Below, piece after piece: positions 28,001-36,364 of a stretch of 64,000 bases of DNA (positions within the stretch are counted from its first letter, which is position 1; each line of letters opens with the position of its first letter). The notes under the pieces were generated by a model. It did not search any database. It saw nothing but the letters and a program-made list of their open reading frames with translations, and was not told the origin of the DNA. The position numbers and the translations under genes were made by a program. Origin of the DNA: Escallonia rubra (lineage: Eukaryota; Streptophyta; Magnoliopsida; Escalloniales; Escalloniaceae). The stretch lies in contig JAVXUO010003001.1 in the NCBI GenBank assembly GCA_033065855.1, forward strand, positions 1,922,001 to 1,986,000, read 5' to 3'.

Positions 28001-28729
28001 AAATGGCATAGAAGGCTGTGGAGGTCTAGGTGAACTAGCAGGCGGACTCCCCATGAAAGAATGCATACTGGGAGCCCTGGGAGGAGCCTCAGCTGGAGAC
28101 AACATGGGTGGGGGTAGTTGTGCAGCTGATGGTTGTGGTGTGCTGCCGGCAGAAGGAAACCGAGGCCCACCTTGCATAGGCCCCGATACAAATGCGGACG
28201 GTCCATTGCTAAAGGAACCCTGGGTGGTGCTCAAAGGTGGCACTACCGGACCTGTCGTCAACGGGGAGGACTGGAAAGGACCAGGGCGTGAACCAACAGG
28301 GGGTGCAACTTGTCCAGCGGGAGGGGGAACATAACCAGGAGGCGGAGGCCTCGACCCAAACGGTGGGCGAGGCTGGGTAACAACGTTCGGAGGACCAGTA
28401 GGTCTTGCTGGCGCAGCGTTCGGAGGCAATGTAGCTTGTGGAGGCCCACCAGGAGGCACAGAAGCCCTTGGGAGCGCACCTGGCGGGGGTGATGGGCCAG
28501 GACGGGAGGCAAAAGGCGACGACCCTTGAAATGGGGATGACGGCGGTGCAGATGATGGAAAAGGTGCGGGTTGCTGCCCGAAAGGCGGGGGAGGCCTGGG
28601 TTGCTGCCCGCCGGAATTCAGCATGCGACCAATTTGCAAGTTCTGCATATTATCAGCTAGATTAGGGTTGTAATTAGGGTTATAACTAGGTGGCGCATTG
28701 CCCGGTCTAGGTCTCCCAGGAGCTGCCAT
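2827..28729 (-). CDS. SEC24A: COPII coat cargo-receptor subunit SEC24 (SEC24A-like), 24 coding exons, 1129 aa
   Basis: Role: SEC24 pairs with SEC23 in the inner COPII coat and selects cargo at ER exit sites. Coding exons, start..end on the minus strand: 28729..27737, 25180..24977, 23871..23797, 23628..23530, 23339..23228, 21710..21583, 20749..20630, 19310..19230, 18899..18822, 18686..18594, 17967..17913, 16469..16393, 15815..15744, 15636..15553, 13231..13112, 12973..12905, 12429..12352, 12228..12090, 11781..11617, 5328..5183, 5104..4931, 4460..4372, 4258..4227, 2933..2827. All have GT-AG borders, and the sum is 3390 nt with no frame break. Domains: Pro/Gly/Ser-rich disordered N-terminus (about 1-400); zinc finger C469/C472/C491/C494; vWA-like trunk (about 540-780, [17 protein letters not shown]); beta-sandwich (about 785-875); helical (about 880-985, [20 protein letters not shown]); gelsolin-like (about 1000-1080). 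It is longer than Arabidopsis SEC24A (1038 aa from memory), mostly at the N-terminus. It looks intact. The A/B/C paralogue choice rests on remembered sequence. Confidence 0.95.
2934..4226 (-). other. SEC24 intron 24 (1.3 kb)
   Basis: It separates a 32-nt exon from the last exon. The only structure I see is a 25-bp unit repeated twice (3282-3306, 3307-3331, beginning ATTGAGTTACATGG) and G-rich runs near 3612 and 4155. There is no recognisable gene or element. Confidence 0.6.
8225..8870 (-). pseudogene. CrRLK1L-type malectin-like receptor kinase fragment, left arm
   Basis: Reading the minus strand gives [20 protein letters not shown], a later [18 protein letters not shown], and [10 protein letters not shown]. 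This is the order found in the malectin-like ectodomain of FERONIA/HERKULES-type receptors (ARVF...YEF.I..GRHWVRLHFYP; FINGIEVVSAP). It lacks the signal peptide, transmembrane segment and kinase, and has frame breaks. It is a dead fragment lying in the sense direction of the SEC24 intron. Confidence 0.72.
8995..9540 (+). pseudogene. CrRLK1L-type malectin-like receptor kinase fragment, right arm
   Basis: Plus-strand reading gives [20 protein letters not shown], then [20 protein letters not shown], then [20 protein letters not shown] and [16 protein letters not shown]. These fit the malectin-like domain of plant CrRLK1L receptors. It has stops and frame changes and no kinase part. It is oriented head-to-head with the left copy, so a transcript through the intron could fold into a long imperfect hairpin. 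Confidence 0.75.
9981..10060. repeat. (CT)26 tract next to alternating purine-pyrimidine DNA
   Basis: Twenty-six CT repeats (9981-10032) run directly into about 28 bp of alternating GT/GC (TGTGCGCGCGCACGTGCGCG and onward to about 10060). The first can form triplex DNA and the second Z-DNA. It lies in SEC24 intron 20. Confidence 0.85.
10068..11022. mobile_element. Inverted-repeat element of about 0.95 kb (unclassified MITE-like)
   Basis: The left arm, about 10068-10142, has ATATATAGGA, CCCAGTGCTGGGAAGG and GTCCACCACTGCCACGTG. It matches the reverse of 10933-11022, which has the same three blocks in the same order. Arms are 75-90 bp and imperfect. The interior is CCA/CAC-rich at 10380-10540 and has no transposase. 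I could not fix a target duplication, so the superfamily is open. Confidence 0.6.
13510..14478. mobile_element. PIF/Harbinger-like non-autonomous element carrying an F-box fragment
   Basis: The left end is GGGGTTGTACGCTTATG. The right end, reversed, is GGGTGCGTACGCTTATG. The flanking 3-bp duplication is TAA (13507-13509 and 14479-14481), the Harbinger preference. No transposase is seen. The minus-strand interior (about 13700-13990) reads [20 protein letters not shown] then SPKFITTHL. This is the second half of an F-box domain plus the start of the F-box-associated region, so a host gene piece appears captured. It lies in SEC24 intron 15. Confidence 0.7.
14008..14115. repeat. 41-bp minisatellite, about 2.6 copies
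   Basis: Units start at 14008, 14049 and 14090, each beginning TTCGTTTTCCTCTTCCATTT and followed by a TTCCGGCCGG-type block. It lies inside the Harbinger-like element, where it produces Lys/Pro-rich repeats on the minus strand. Confidence 0.85.
14547..15137. mobile_element. TIR element of about 0.6 kb with G-rich core
   Basis: The left end holds TTTGTTTCACGGAAAACG. The right end, reversed, holds TATGTTTCACGGAAATCA. A TTTTCCG(C/G)TGTTTGG block follows inside both. The core (14711-14975) is a G/T microsatellite with an 18-nt G run near 14838-14856 and many GGGTGGGTGGGT words, so it could form G-quadruplexes. No ORF of note. Target duplication not resolved. It is the second insertion in SEC24 intron 15, only about 70 bp from the first. 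Confidence 0.65.
16470..17912 (-). other. SEC24 intron 12 (1.4 kb)
   Basis: AT-rich intron. It includes a short alternating purine-pyrimidine stretch near 16932-16952. I recognise no gene or element in it. Confidence 0.6.
18110..18262 (-). mobile_element. tRNA-derived SINE fragment (Au-like)
   Basis: Minus-strand reading gives a degenerate B-box region (GGTTTGAAACTC), then AACAGCCTCC, GGGGTAAGGCTGCATACATC, CAGACCCCGCAATGG and GGAGCC. This is the order found in Au-family plant SINEs. The 5' A-box part is not clear. It lies in SEC24 intron 11 in the sense direction. The match is from memory of the family. Confidence 0.65.
19311..20629 (-). other. SEC24 intron 8 (1.3 kb)
   Basis: Contains the SINE at 19404-19536. 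The remainder, including a small ORF at 19693-19905, shows nothing I recognise. Confidence 0.55.
19404..19536 (+). mobile_element. tRNA-derived SINE (Au-like), shortened
   Basis: The order is GAGGGTGAGCCTTGG (A-box-like head), GGTCACGGGTTCGAAAT (B box), then CCTCCCCAGACTCCGCAATG and GGAGCCTTGTACACTGAGG. This is the Au SINE layout with the middle missing. The 9-mer CTCAATCAG occurs at 19379 and 19528, but about 17 bp separate the left copy from the SINE head, so it is only a doubtful target duplication. It sits antisense in SEC24 intron 8. Confidence 0.7.
20750..21582 (-). other. SEC24 intron 7 (0.8 kb)
   Basis: Carries a T-run/G-run patch at 20900-20970 (GGGGGGTGGGTGGGTGGG). Otherwise ordinary AT-rich intron with no recognisable feature. 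Confidence 0.55.
21711..23227 (-). other. SEC24 intron 6 (1.5 kb)
   Basis: This intron follows the zinc-finger exon. Two 60-70 aa ORFs around 22546-22951 show no family features. Nothing else is recognised. Confidence 0.55.
24300..24865 (+). mobile_element. RTE-clade LINE 3' fragment
   Basis: Plus-strand words typical of the C-terminus of plant RTE LINEs appear in order: [14 protein letters not shown] near 24590, MSVTEIGML near 24643, and KMIHVARPN near 24828. The stop and 3' end follow closely. Frame breaks show it is dead. It lies antisense in SEC24 intron 3 (23872-24976); the 5' limit is a guess. Confidence 0.75.
25181..27736 (-). other. SEC24 intron 2 (2.6 kb)
   Basis: Separates the proline-rich first coding exon from the rest. 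Several 60-100 aa ORFs here look random. I recognise no mobile element or RNA. Confidence 0.55.
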
Positions 28730-28951
28730 TTGATAACCTGAAGTCAAAATCATGTCAAAAATCACGACTTTAATTCATGTCAAAAATAAAAACTGCAACC
28801 ACAAGATAATTCCGAAAATCGCAAGGGTGGATCTAGCGATTGATCCCCTTGGGTTTTACTAATCGTATATAGGTGTAAATCTTCTTACGAAGCCCTAGAA
28901 AGTTCCTAAAAGTTGAGCAAACAGAGATCAATTATGGATCGATTGGCGTAC

Positions 28952-29060
28952 CAGTAGAAAGGAGGGATCCGGTAATGAACGTCGGATCCCGGCTATCTGA
29001 TTACCGGAGAAGCAGATGGCCGGTTCAATTCACGGTGGTGACCGAGCTGATAGGCTATGG
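28952..29060 (-). other. SEC24 5' UTR exon and leader intron
   Basis: A donor, CTG|GTACGC, ends the non-coding exon at 28952. The acceptor, GACTTCAG|GTTATCAA, opens exon 2 at 28737, eight bases before the ATG. The leader intron is therefore 28738-28951. The transcription start is not visible. A TTTAAAT near 29075-29085 could serve as a TATA box, which would put the start near 29050, but the exon could extend to about 29200. An intron in the 5' leader is common in highly expressed plant housekeeping genes. Confidence 0.6.
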
Positions 29061-29458
29061 TCTTCAATGTAAATTAACAATTTAAAGAGATCAAAACTGG
29101 TGGTGACCGCGGTGGGCGGTGGTGGTGGTCGGCATCGACTGGGGGGTTAGCAAACAGATGAGTTGGAAATCAAATTCGCAGAAGGAAGAAGTTCCAAGCT
29201 GTAACCGAAGAAGAAGAAAAAAAGTTGAAAGGCTGAATTAAAGTATCAGTCCCTAAACTTACAGGTAAAGTCTTCATTAAGCCCTTGTGTTGTAAATGTG
29301 ACAATTTGATCCCTTGAACGAACTTGATAGGTGCTTTAATTAAACTCTTCCATGGATAGGATATATATATGTTAATAATTCCCTCTGTGGATATAGAAAA
29401 CTTTATGGAGTACATGACAATATTGGTTTATCTAACCAAGTGTTTTCTCGTCAAAAAC

Positions 29459-29532
29459 AAACATGTGGAACGTAAGGTGAAAACGAACATGTGGAACGTA
29501 AGGTGAAAATAAACATGTGCAACGTCAGGTGT
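29459..29532. repeat. 26-bp minisatellite, about 2.8 copies
   Basis: Units start at 29461, 29487 and 29513 with ACATGTGGAACGTAAGGTGA. The third copy has two changes. It lies upstream of SEC24, about 260-400 bp beyond the likely start of transcription. Confidence 0.9.
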
Positions 29533-29769
29533 TTATCGTGTGCTTTTTTATTGCCAAATGAAAAATTGACAGGTGCCAATTAGTTAAACAATAGTGTCAT
29601 ATTTATACTTTTTCTTGACATTATTTTCGTAGAAGGGAAAGAGAAAAATAAAAGCTAATGACCAAAGATAATGGATAGAAAAGTTATATCGTCTTGAAAC
29701 TCGTCATCCCATAACTACAGAAAAAATTAACAACAACATTGTGAGATCTTTTATGGCTTTTATAAACGT

Positions 29770-31300
29770 TTGACATCGATAAAGAACTTCGGGACGAGTT
29801 CTTCGTTCAAGTCTCTAACGTTAAGAAAAAAACTTCAAACATTCGATTACAAGCTGATCACTCGCTGAAAATGTCACGTATCTGCCATCTTATTTGGATC
29901 GCGGCGTAGGGGCCTCGAATAGTCATCACAAGCTCATTTATTTCCATATCAACTAGGAGATCAAAATTGGCATCACATTCTTTCCATATCACTTCGTTCG
30001 ATTCACGATCACGCCATCATGCTCTCAAATTGGCATCACATTCTTCATCCTCTGTCCATATCATCTAGGAGACCAATCCATTTGATTCGTGATAAAGCCA
30101 ATCGGCCCTTGAATTGGCATCACAAGTTCGTTGTCTTTTAACGTCAACTCAAAGAAGACCACGCCGTTCAAATAATGAATGGGTCATTAAGCTCTCGAAT
30201 CAACTTCACAAGCTTTCTACATCAACTTGGAAAGAGAGCATGCCATTTGAATCACGATCACGTTATCTGGCCCTCGAATCAGCATCACAAATTCGTTATC
30301 TTTCTACATCAAACCAGAGAGATCACACCATCCAATTCGCTTTCATGACGTCGGGTCCTTGAATCAGCATTACAAGGTCATTCTCTTTTCCGTCATTCCT
30401 TGAAAATTGTGTCATTTGGTTCGGGATTGTTGAATCTGGTGTCCAACTCAAAAGCATACTCAAGAGTAGGAGAAGCCCACCAGGTATAAGAATCAATCTC
30501 AAACCCCGTGTATTGTCGATGTGAGACTTGACAGGGATCACGGCGTCAAGTCCTTAAATCGGCATCATAAATGCATTGTCTTTCCGCATCATTTTTAGAA
30601 GATTGCACCTTTTGGTTCGGGATCATGCCGTCAGGCTCTTGAAACTGACATCACATGGAAAATTTACACCGTACAATTCAAGATTACGTCCTTGGGCGCT
30701 CGAATTGGCACAAAAAAATTTGTTACGGGGTATTTTTTTTTGTTATTTTGAAGACGGTGTGTATTTTTTTTACTACGTCATTAGACCCTCAAGGCAACAC
30801 ACTATAACGAGACTAATCAGGGTATTAAATGGAGTTTGTACTTGTTTTTCTCAAGTATGTAAACATTGTTGTTCAATACGGAAAATTTGTGTACATAAAA
30901 TTTGGCATGCCTAATGGAACCATCCGCTCTTTATCTGAAGTTCCCAGATCTGCTCATTAGTGGCTTCTATTAAAGGACTCACATCTACAGCAAAACGGGG
31001 GAACATTTTGAGGGCTATTCTTCTGGCTTCCACTGACTTTTGACATCGAGAGCAAGCTTCTGCACGGCTCCTTCGCTCAAGCCTCTAACGTCAAGGAAAA
31101 GCTTCAAACCTTCATTATTAAGGTGATCGCTCACTGCATTTCGTGCATATCTTCCATCTTATATGGGATCAAGTCGCGAGACCCTAGAATCGACATCACA
31201 AATTCGTTATCTATTAAAAATGATTAGGATAGACCACTCGTTTGGTTCGTGATCACGCTGTCAGGCCCATAATGGGCATCACAAAGTTCGTTATTGTAAT
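29770..31300. repeat. Degenerate tandem repeat, period about 82 bp, inside a 1.27-kb larger repeat
   Basis: The word (C)CTCGAAT.(A/G)GCATCACAA recurs, often followed by a TTCGTTATCTTTC.ACATCA-type stretch and a GATCACG.C-type stretch. It is seen near 29900, 29970, 30025, 30106, 30189, 30268, 30353, 30545, 30630, 30694, 31178 and 31263. Steps between clear units are 79-85 bp. A longer leader starting TGACATCGA is duplicated at 29771 and 31041 (offset 1270). No coding potential is evident. Confidence 0.75.
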
Positions 31301-31544
31301 AACCCTAATTGTTTTATTTTGGAATGAAAGTGAATAAACCACATCGATCTTGGTTAATATAAGGGTGATAGAAGTAGATAAGTAGGAAGATGAAAAAGAA
31401 AAAGGGCAACGAGGAGTTATCAAAGAAACAAGGTGGGGGAGTTAGGGCTTAAAGAATAGTGCTTGGTTTACAGAAAGAAAATAGGAGAGGCTGAAGCATT
31501 CACCAGGGGAAGGAAATGAAAAGTAATGAAATGTTAGGCTCTGT
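31301..31544. other. Unassigned A/G-rich intergenic stretch
   Basis: It lies between the 82-bp array and the palindromic element. Purine-rich near 31390-31530. No ORF, repeat or promoter that I can support. Confidence 0.4.
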
Positions 31545-33535
31545 TCGGTAATACTTTCAGTTTCAGTTTTTTTTTTAAGAAAACTAGAAAGAGTTTTGGT
31601 TTTTTTTTTTTTTGTTACTAGTTTAAAAAATTGGTGGACGTTTGACAGAGTTTATTTTTTCAAAAAATAGAAAACCCCAAGCGTTTGGTAGGACAACTCT
31701 TTCGGTTTTTTTTTTTTTAATATACATTTTTTTGGTTGAATAACAACCAACATTATTAGCTCATTTGGGAAGTTGAGGGGGTACATTAGCCTCTCCCCCC
31801 CGGTTCAAAAGTAGGTCCGCCCCTAGCAGCCACCAGTACCCATCACCGACCCAACAACGCCGATCATCATTTCTCCGCAAGAAAGCATGTCCATTACAAC
31901 TCCCCCACTTCACCGCCAAGCACCATATCACCGCCCATCACAAACCCAACGTCACCACTGCCCCGCGTTCTGTCCTTAAAGCCTTAAACACCCTCACCGC
32001 CTCGAAAATGTCAAAACTCTCGCCGGAGCTAATCATCTACCACCCACGCACAACCACCAACCGTTTGTTGCACGCCGAGGGCCACCAATTCACCACCCAT
32101 CTCCGGCCTCTAACAGCCGGGCCACGCACGACCACCATTACTCGATAATCACCATCAAGCATACATTCGCGCCACGCGAGCCTTTCTTCGACAGCCTAGC
32201 ATACCGCCAATCACTCAACCGCTGCTAATCGCCCAATTATGTTTTCTATAATCGCAAAATCGTTAATCGGGACGGGGGGAGAGAAAGAGAGATAGAAGAA
32301 GAAGAAGAAAGAGAGAGAGGGGCCAAAAAGCGTTGCAAGTCACAGTAGGAAGAGGTGGAGCCGCCGATGTTCGGTGGAGGCGATGAAAGCGGTGGGCTGT
32401 GGAGTCAGTTGGGAAGAGGTGCCGCCGACCGAGCAAACCAGGTGAAAGAGATGACAAAGAAACCTAATTTAGGTGGGTTTTATACCCAACAAAGAAAAAA
32501 AATGCAATTATGTTGCTAGTGAGGCTCGAAGCCAAGACCTCATTAATCCCTTCCTTAACTTCCCGCGTGAAAATGGGTTTCCAAAACAGATAAAAGAGCA
32601 AAGTGCTCCTTTTGGAAATGGGCTCAGTTTTTAAACTCTTGGGCCCTTTTTAAAAACAAAAACCCAACCAAACACCCTAGTTTGTTGGACTTTTGAAAAA
32701 ATTTAAAACTTGGCCAAAAAAGAGCACAAAAAAAAAAGTGTCAAACGAGGCTTAGGGGTTCCACAAGCCTTTTTTCTCCTCTTTTTTGGCCCAATTTTAA
32801 AATTTCTCAAGAATCCCAAAAAACTGGGGTGTTTGGTGGTTCTTTAGTTTTTAAAAAAGCCCAAGACTTTAAAAAGAATGGCATGTTTTCAGAAAGAGCT
32901 AATAGCTCTTTTTGAAACCCATTTTCACACGGTCCGGATGGCTGGATTAATGAGGTCTGGACTTCGAGTCTTCCTAGCAACAGAAAATAAGATGGAAAAA
33001 AACCAAAGAATTAAAACATTAGGGTTCTCATCTCTTCGGCCGCATTGCATCTGGGGGAACATCTGTTCTGCTCGATCAGCCGCATCGCATCTCTCACGGA
33101 GTCGACAGCCACCGCCTCCATCGCTGGTCACTGGTCACCGCCTCCGTCCTTTCTTTCTCCGGCGCAGCCACGAACATCGCATCTGGGGGAACATCTCTTC
33201 GCTGCTTTGCTCGATCAGCCGCATCGCATCTCTCACGGAGTCCACAGGCACCGCCTCCATCGCAAAACACCGGTCACCGCCTCCGTCCCTTCTTTCTCCG
33301 GCGCAGCCACGACTTGCCACGAATTGTAATATATTTGTTCAATATTGTTTAATTATGTTAAAATTTAAAAAAAAATCAAAGAGCTTTCCTATCAAACGCT
33401 TAGACTATTCTTTTTTTGAAAAAATAAACTCTGTCAAACAGCCACCAATTTTTTTAACTGGTGAAAAAAAAATCCAGAACTCTTTATATTTTTTTAGAAA
33501 AAAAAACTGAAAACTGACAGTGTTACCAAACAGAC
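31545..33535. mobile_element. Composite palindromic TIR element, about 2 kb
   Basis: Outer arms of about 190 bp: 31545-31735, starting GGCTCTGTTCGGTAATAC, matches the reverse of 33340-33535, GGGTCTGTTTGGTAACAC. Both contain AATTGGTGG and TGACAGAGTTTATTTTTTC. Inside is a second inverted pair of about 235 bp (32510-32750 and 32752-32982) meeting at about 32751, with GTTGCTAG and CTAGCAAC at its outer edges. The rest is GC-richer sequence, possibly captured, at 31800-32440 and 33020-33320. No transposase and no clear target duplication. The ends resemble hAT-like MITEs. Confidence 0.65.
33048..33312. repeat. 132-bp tandem duplication, two copies
   Basis: Copies begin CATCTGGGGGAACATCT at 33048 and 33180. 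They share GCTCGATCAGCCGCATCGCA and end in CTCCGGCGCAGCCACGA. It lies in the right half of the palindromic element. Confidence 0.85.
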
Positions 33536-34130
33536 CCTTGGTTCCTTACTTTCAATTTTTTGGTGACTGATGTTTGTTAGTATAGATGTAATTGTTTTGG
33601 GTTTTGCGTTTTTGTTTATTTCAGTTGATCAACTGCTCGAGTTTATGGACTAGTTATAAGGTTGATTTTCCCGTAGAAACTTTTGATTACATCAACCGTG
33701 TCTTTTGATTATGCTCAGGCAATTAGGTTTGATTTGTTCTTATGACTCACAGGGGCAAGAATTTGTTCTAGGAAGTTTTGTGTGTTGTAGGAGTCATTGA
33801 GTTATAGCTTTAATGAATATTTATTTATGCCCAGTTCTTGTTTCATATTATTATACGCAATTCAATAACACGACCAAAATAAGGGAAGTGAGAAGAAAAT
33901 AAGAAAAATATTAGAATGCAAATCGTTAATATATATATATGTTTCGAGTGAACAACAATGGTGACATATTTTACTGCGCACCAGATTTTTTTATAAACAC
34001 TAGAGATTTTGCAAAAAAAAAAACATTTAAATTAAGATCATGACAAAAGGATATGAAGATTTCTAACATGAAAAAAATCTTTTAATTTATATATAGGGCC
34101 GATCCTCACCCACTAGTGGATATTATCCAC
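33536..34130. other. Unassigned intergenic stretch
   Basis: AT-rich, with A-runs near 34010-34025. I see no gene, array or inverted repeat. Confidence 0.4.
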
Positions 34131-34423
34131 CCAACCGCAACACTTTGTTGCGGTTGGTTTTCTTCTTCCTACCCCCAACCCCTCCCGCCAACAGCAACAA
34201 AGTGTTGCGGTCGGTTCCCCCCCCCTTTTTTTTTCTTTTCTTCCTAAAAAGTCGTGGCCCCCACCCCACCGCAACACTTTGTTGCGGTTGGTTATCTTTC
34301 CCTTTTTTTTCTTTTCTTCCCACTTTTCGTGGCCCCCACCCCCAACCGCAACACTTTGTTGCGGTTGTCCTTCGCTTCCCCCCTGCCTGCCACGTGGCCA
34401 AACCGCAACAAAGTGTTGCGGTT
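34131..34423. repeat. Array of five near-identical hairpins in pyrimidine-rich spacers
   Basis: The arm CCAACCGCAACA (or its core) pairs with TGTTGCGGTTGG around a 3-nt loop. Hairpins are centred at about 34144, 34201, 34278, 34355 and 34412, and the loops read CTT, AAG, CTT, CTT, AAG. Spacings are about 57, 77, 77 and 57 bp. Spacers are C/T-rich; two share CCTTTTTTTTCTTTTCTTCC and CGTGGCCCCCACCC. The first hairpin is a perfect 12-bp stem and the others have 0-2 mismatches. The short ORFs here on both strands are by-products of the repeat. Confidence 0.85.
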
Positions 34424-34943
34424 CCCCCTGCACATGTGGCATCAAAATTTGAATTTTTCACGAATTTATAAAAAATAGCTAGAGTTAGATTTTTTCAAAG
34501 TGCAAAAAATAGACCCTAGTTATTTTTAAAAGATCTATATCAGGGAAAATTTTCAGATTTTTCCAAAGACTGGAAATGGGTCAACTGATACGGGGAACCT
34601 TGTAACTTTGCAGTGTAATTTAAAATATCAAGCTAGCGCGATTTCACGCGAAACTTTTATGAGAACCCTAGGATGTTGGGAAGTTCCATTTCCCAGGAAT
34701 TTGCGCCATTTCGAAGTCGTTAGCTATTTTTTTGGCCGAACGGGCTTTTAAGCGCTCGATCCGGACACCGATTCGGGATTTTTTGACGAAAAATCCCGAA
34801 AAATACTTTTTAGACCAAGAATGAATTCATGAAGCTTAAAATAGCATTTCAAAATACTTTTGAGATTTTCGCATTTTGATAATTTGTCACACCGAGAAGG
34901 GTATTTTGGTAATTCTATAATGTTAAGTTTTTCAAACAACTTT
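34424..34943. other. Unassigned intergenic stretch, possibly older repeat
   Basis: Moderately AT-rich, with phrases such as GGGATTTTTTGACGAAAAATCCC (a short inverted repeat near 34773-34795). No ORF of note. It may belong to the neighbouring fossil, but I cannot show it. Confidence 0.35.
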
Positions 34944-35612
34944 TTAGTCCAGAAATGTACGTAAACGACTTTTTTTGTCGTTTTGAAGCTGATTTGGGGG
35001 AGTTAGGGTGATAATGAACCCCCAGGGGCATTTCGGTAATTTGCCACTCATTGGGGGCAACGACGTCTGTAACGTAAGCGAGCGTTGTGCCGGGGGCACG
35101 TGGCGCATGAATGACACATGGGTGCGACGACGGATGTCGCGGAGACGGTTCGCGGGCGATGATGAGCATCGTGGAGACTGCGCGTGGTTACGGGTAACGG
35201 ACGTCGTGGAGACAACACACGGGCGATAGGTTTCACGGAGCCGACGCGCGGCTGCCCTTATTGGCATAGAAGGTTGGGCAGAAGTTTGGGCAGCCATGGA
35301 AAGGATGAGAACAACCATATCAATGTGAAAGATAATTGGAGAAGTGGATGAGGCAAGAAGTAGGTCAATGGAGGAAGAAGAAGAGGCCATGACAGGAAGA
35401 GAATAGAAGCAGAAGGTGGCAGAGACGTGGATCAGAACCTGCTCAGATACCATGAAGAGTTCTGGGTTCCTTAAGCCTAATTAGGGTATGACTCATGTAT
35501 TTATATGTTTAGCAAGTACATGAAATCACACAAGTACCCATAGAAAGGGTAATTACCATAACATTCTAGAACTTAATAGTATATACACTAACGCAAACTA
35601 AATAAATCAACA
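34944..35612 (-). mobile_element. Copia-like LTR retroelement fossil, one end only
   Basis: On the minus strand a stretch of about 160 bp (35612-35453, TG...CA) looks like a short LTR. It is followed at once by a motif resembling the initiator-tRNA-Met primer site used by plant Copia elements. A Ser-rich start of a gag-like reading frame comes next. Neither a second LTR nor pol domains were found, so it is a broken remnant. The short LTR would also fit a TRIM-type element. Age: old, judged only from decay. The inner limit is uncertain. Confidence 0.5.
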
Positions 35613-35816
35613 TTCAGAAGTTAAAAAATTGATTAAAACTGTAGATATCCCATTTTTATAGGCATTATTTTTTTTTATGTTTATGATAAGCTTTATTTTA
35701 TATATTTTTGGCCTGATTTTAATTATTCGAGTCAAGTTTCTTAAGTTCCTACAAGTTGGTTAGTACCACCAAGGTCCGAGTCTAGACATGATTAAGAGTT
35801 TGATTAATGGGTTTAG

Positions 35817-36153
35817 TCTTTCATTTGGATTTCTGTCCGAATTCGTATTAATCAAGGGTGTTTGAATTAAAAAGATATTCTTTTTCTTCTAGAATTGGTT
35901 TAAGAGTAAATTATTGAGGGAAAGCAAATCGGTCAATTTAATTTAAACACTCCCGTAAGCCTTTAAACTCGCCGGTTCTCGTTTAATCTTTCATTTGGAT
36001 TTCTGTCCGAATTCGTATTAATCAAGGGTGTTTGAATTAAAAATATATTCTTTTTCTTCTAGAATTGGTTTAAGAGTAAATTATTGAGGGAAAGCAAATC
36101 GGTCAATTTAATTTAAACACGCCCGTAAGCCTTTAAACTCGCCGGTTCTCGTT

Positions 36154-36154
<1 letters not shown>
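35817..36154. repeat. Young 170-bp tandem duplication
   Basis: Copies start TCTTTCATTTGGATTTCTGT at 35817 and 35987. I count about two differences (AAAGATATT/AAATATATT and CACTCCCG/CACGCCCG). It is followed directly by a TA microsatellite. Confidence 0.9.

Positions 36155-36156
<2 letters not shown>

Positions 36157-36202
<46 letters not shown>
36157..36202. repeat. (TA)n microsatellite, about 22 units
   Basis: An uninterrupted TA run between the 170-bp duplication and the first promoter copy. Confidence 0.95.
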
Positions 36203-36204
<2 letters not shown>

Positions 36205-36219
36205 TCTTTTAATCTTATT

Positions 36220-36364
36220 TGTGACGTCTAAGGTTGTATTTTATTAGGATAAGTTTAAAGCTCAAACATTGAGATATTTTGAATTTCGGTCCGTAGCCGC
36301 CCTCCGTGTATAAGAGAGGCCTGAATCTGTTACGGAGACGTGTTTCAAGATTCAAGAATGTCCT
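36220..36364 (+). promoter_or_regulatory. Promoter/leader copy P1 (5' half, split by a LINE)
   Basis: It has a TATA-like TATAAGAG at 36309 in the context GCCCTCCGTGTATAAGAG, then GATTCAAGAATGTCCT at 36349-36364. It continues after the LINE at 37690 with TTTCTTTTCTTTCTCTTTCT and the leader down to a possible ATG at 37793. The same order appears in copies P2 and P3, which identifies the LINE as an insertion into P1. Confidence 0.6.

Noticed and set aside
27703-28665. Plus-strand and alternative-frame ORFs over the SEC24 first coding exon
   Set aside because: They are shadows of the GC-rich, proline-coding minus-strand exon.
34113-34478. Overlapping ORFs on both strands with repeated NRNKVL/PQQSVAV-type words
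   Set aside because: Repetition in every frame comes from the five DNA hairpins and C/T-rich spacers, not from a protein.
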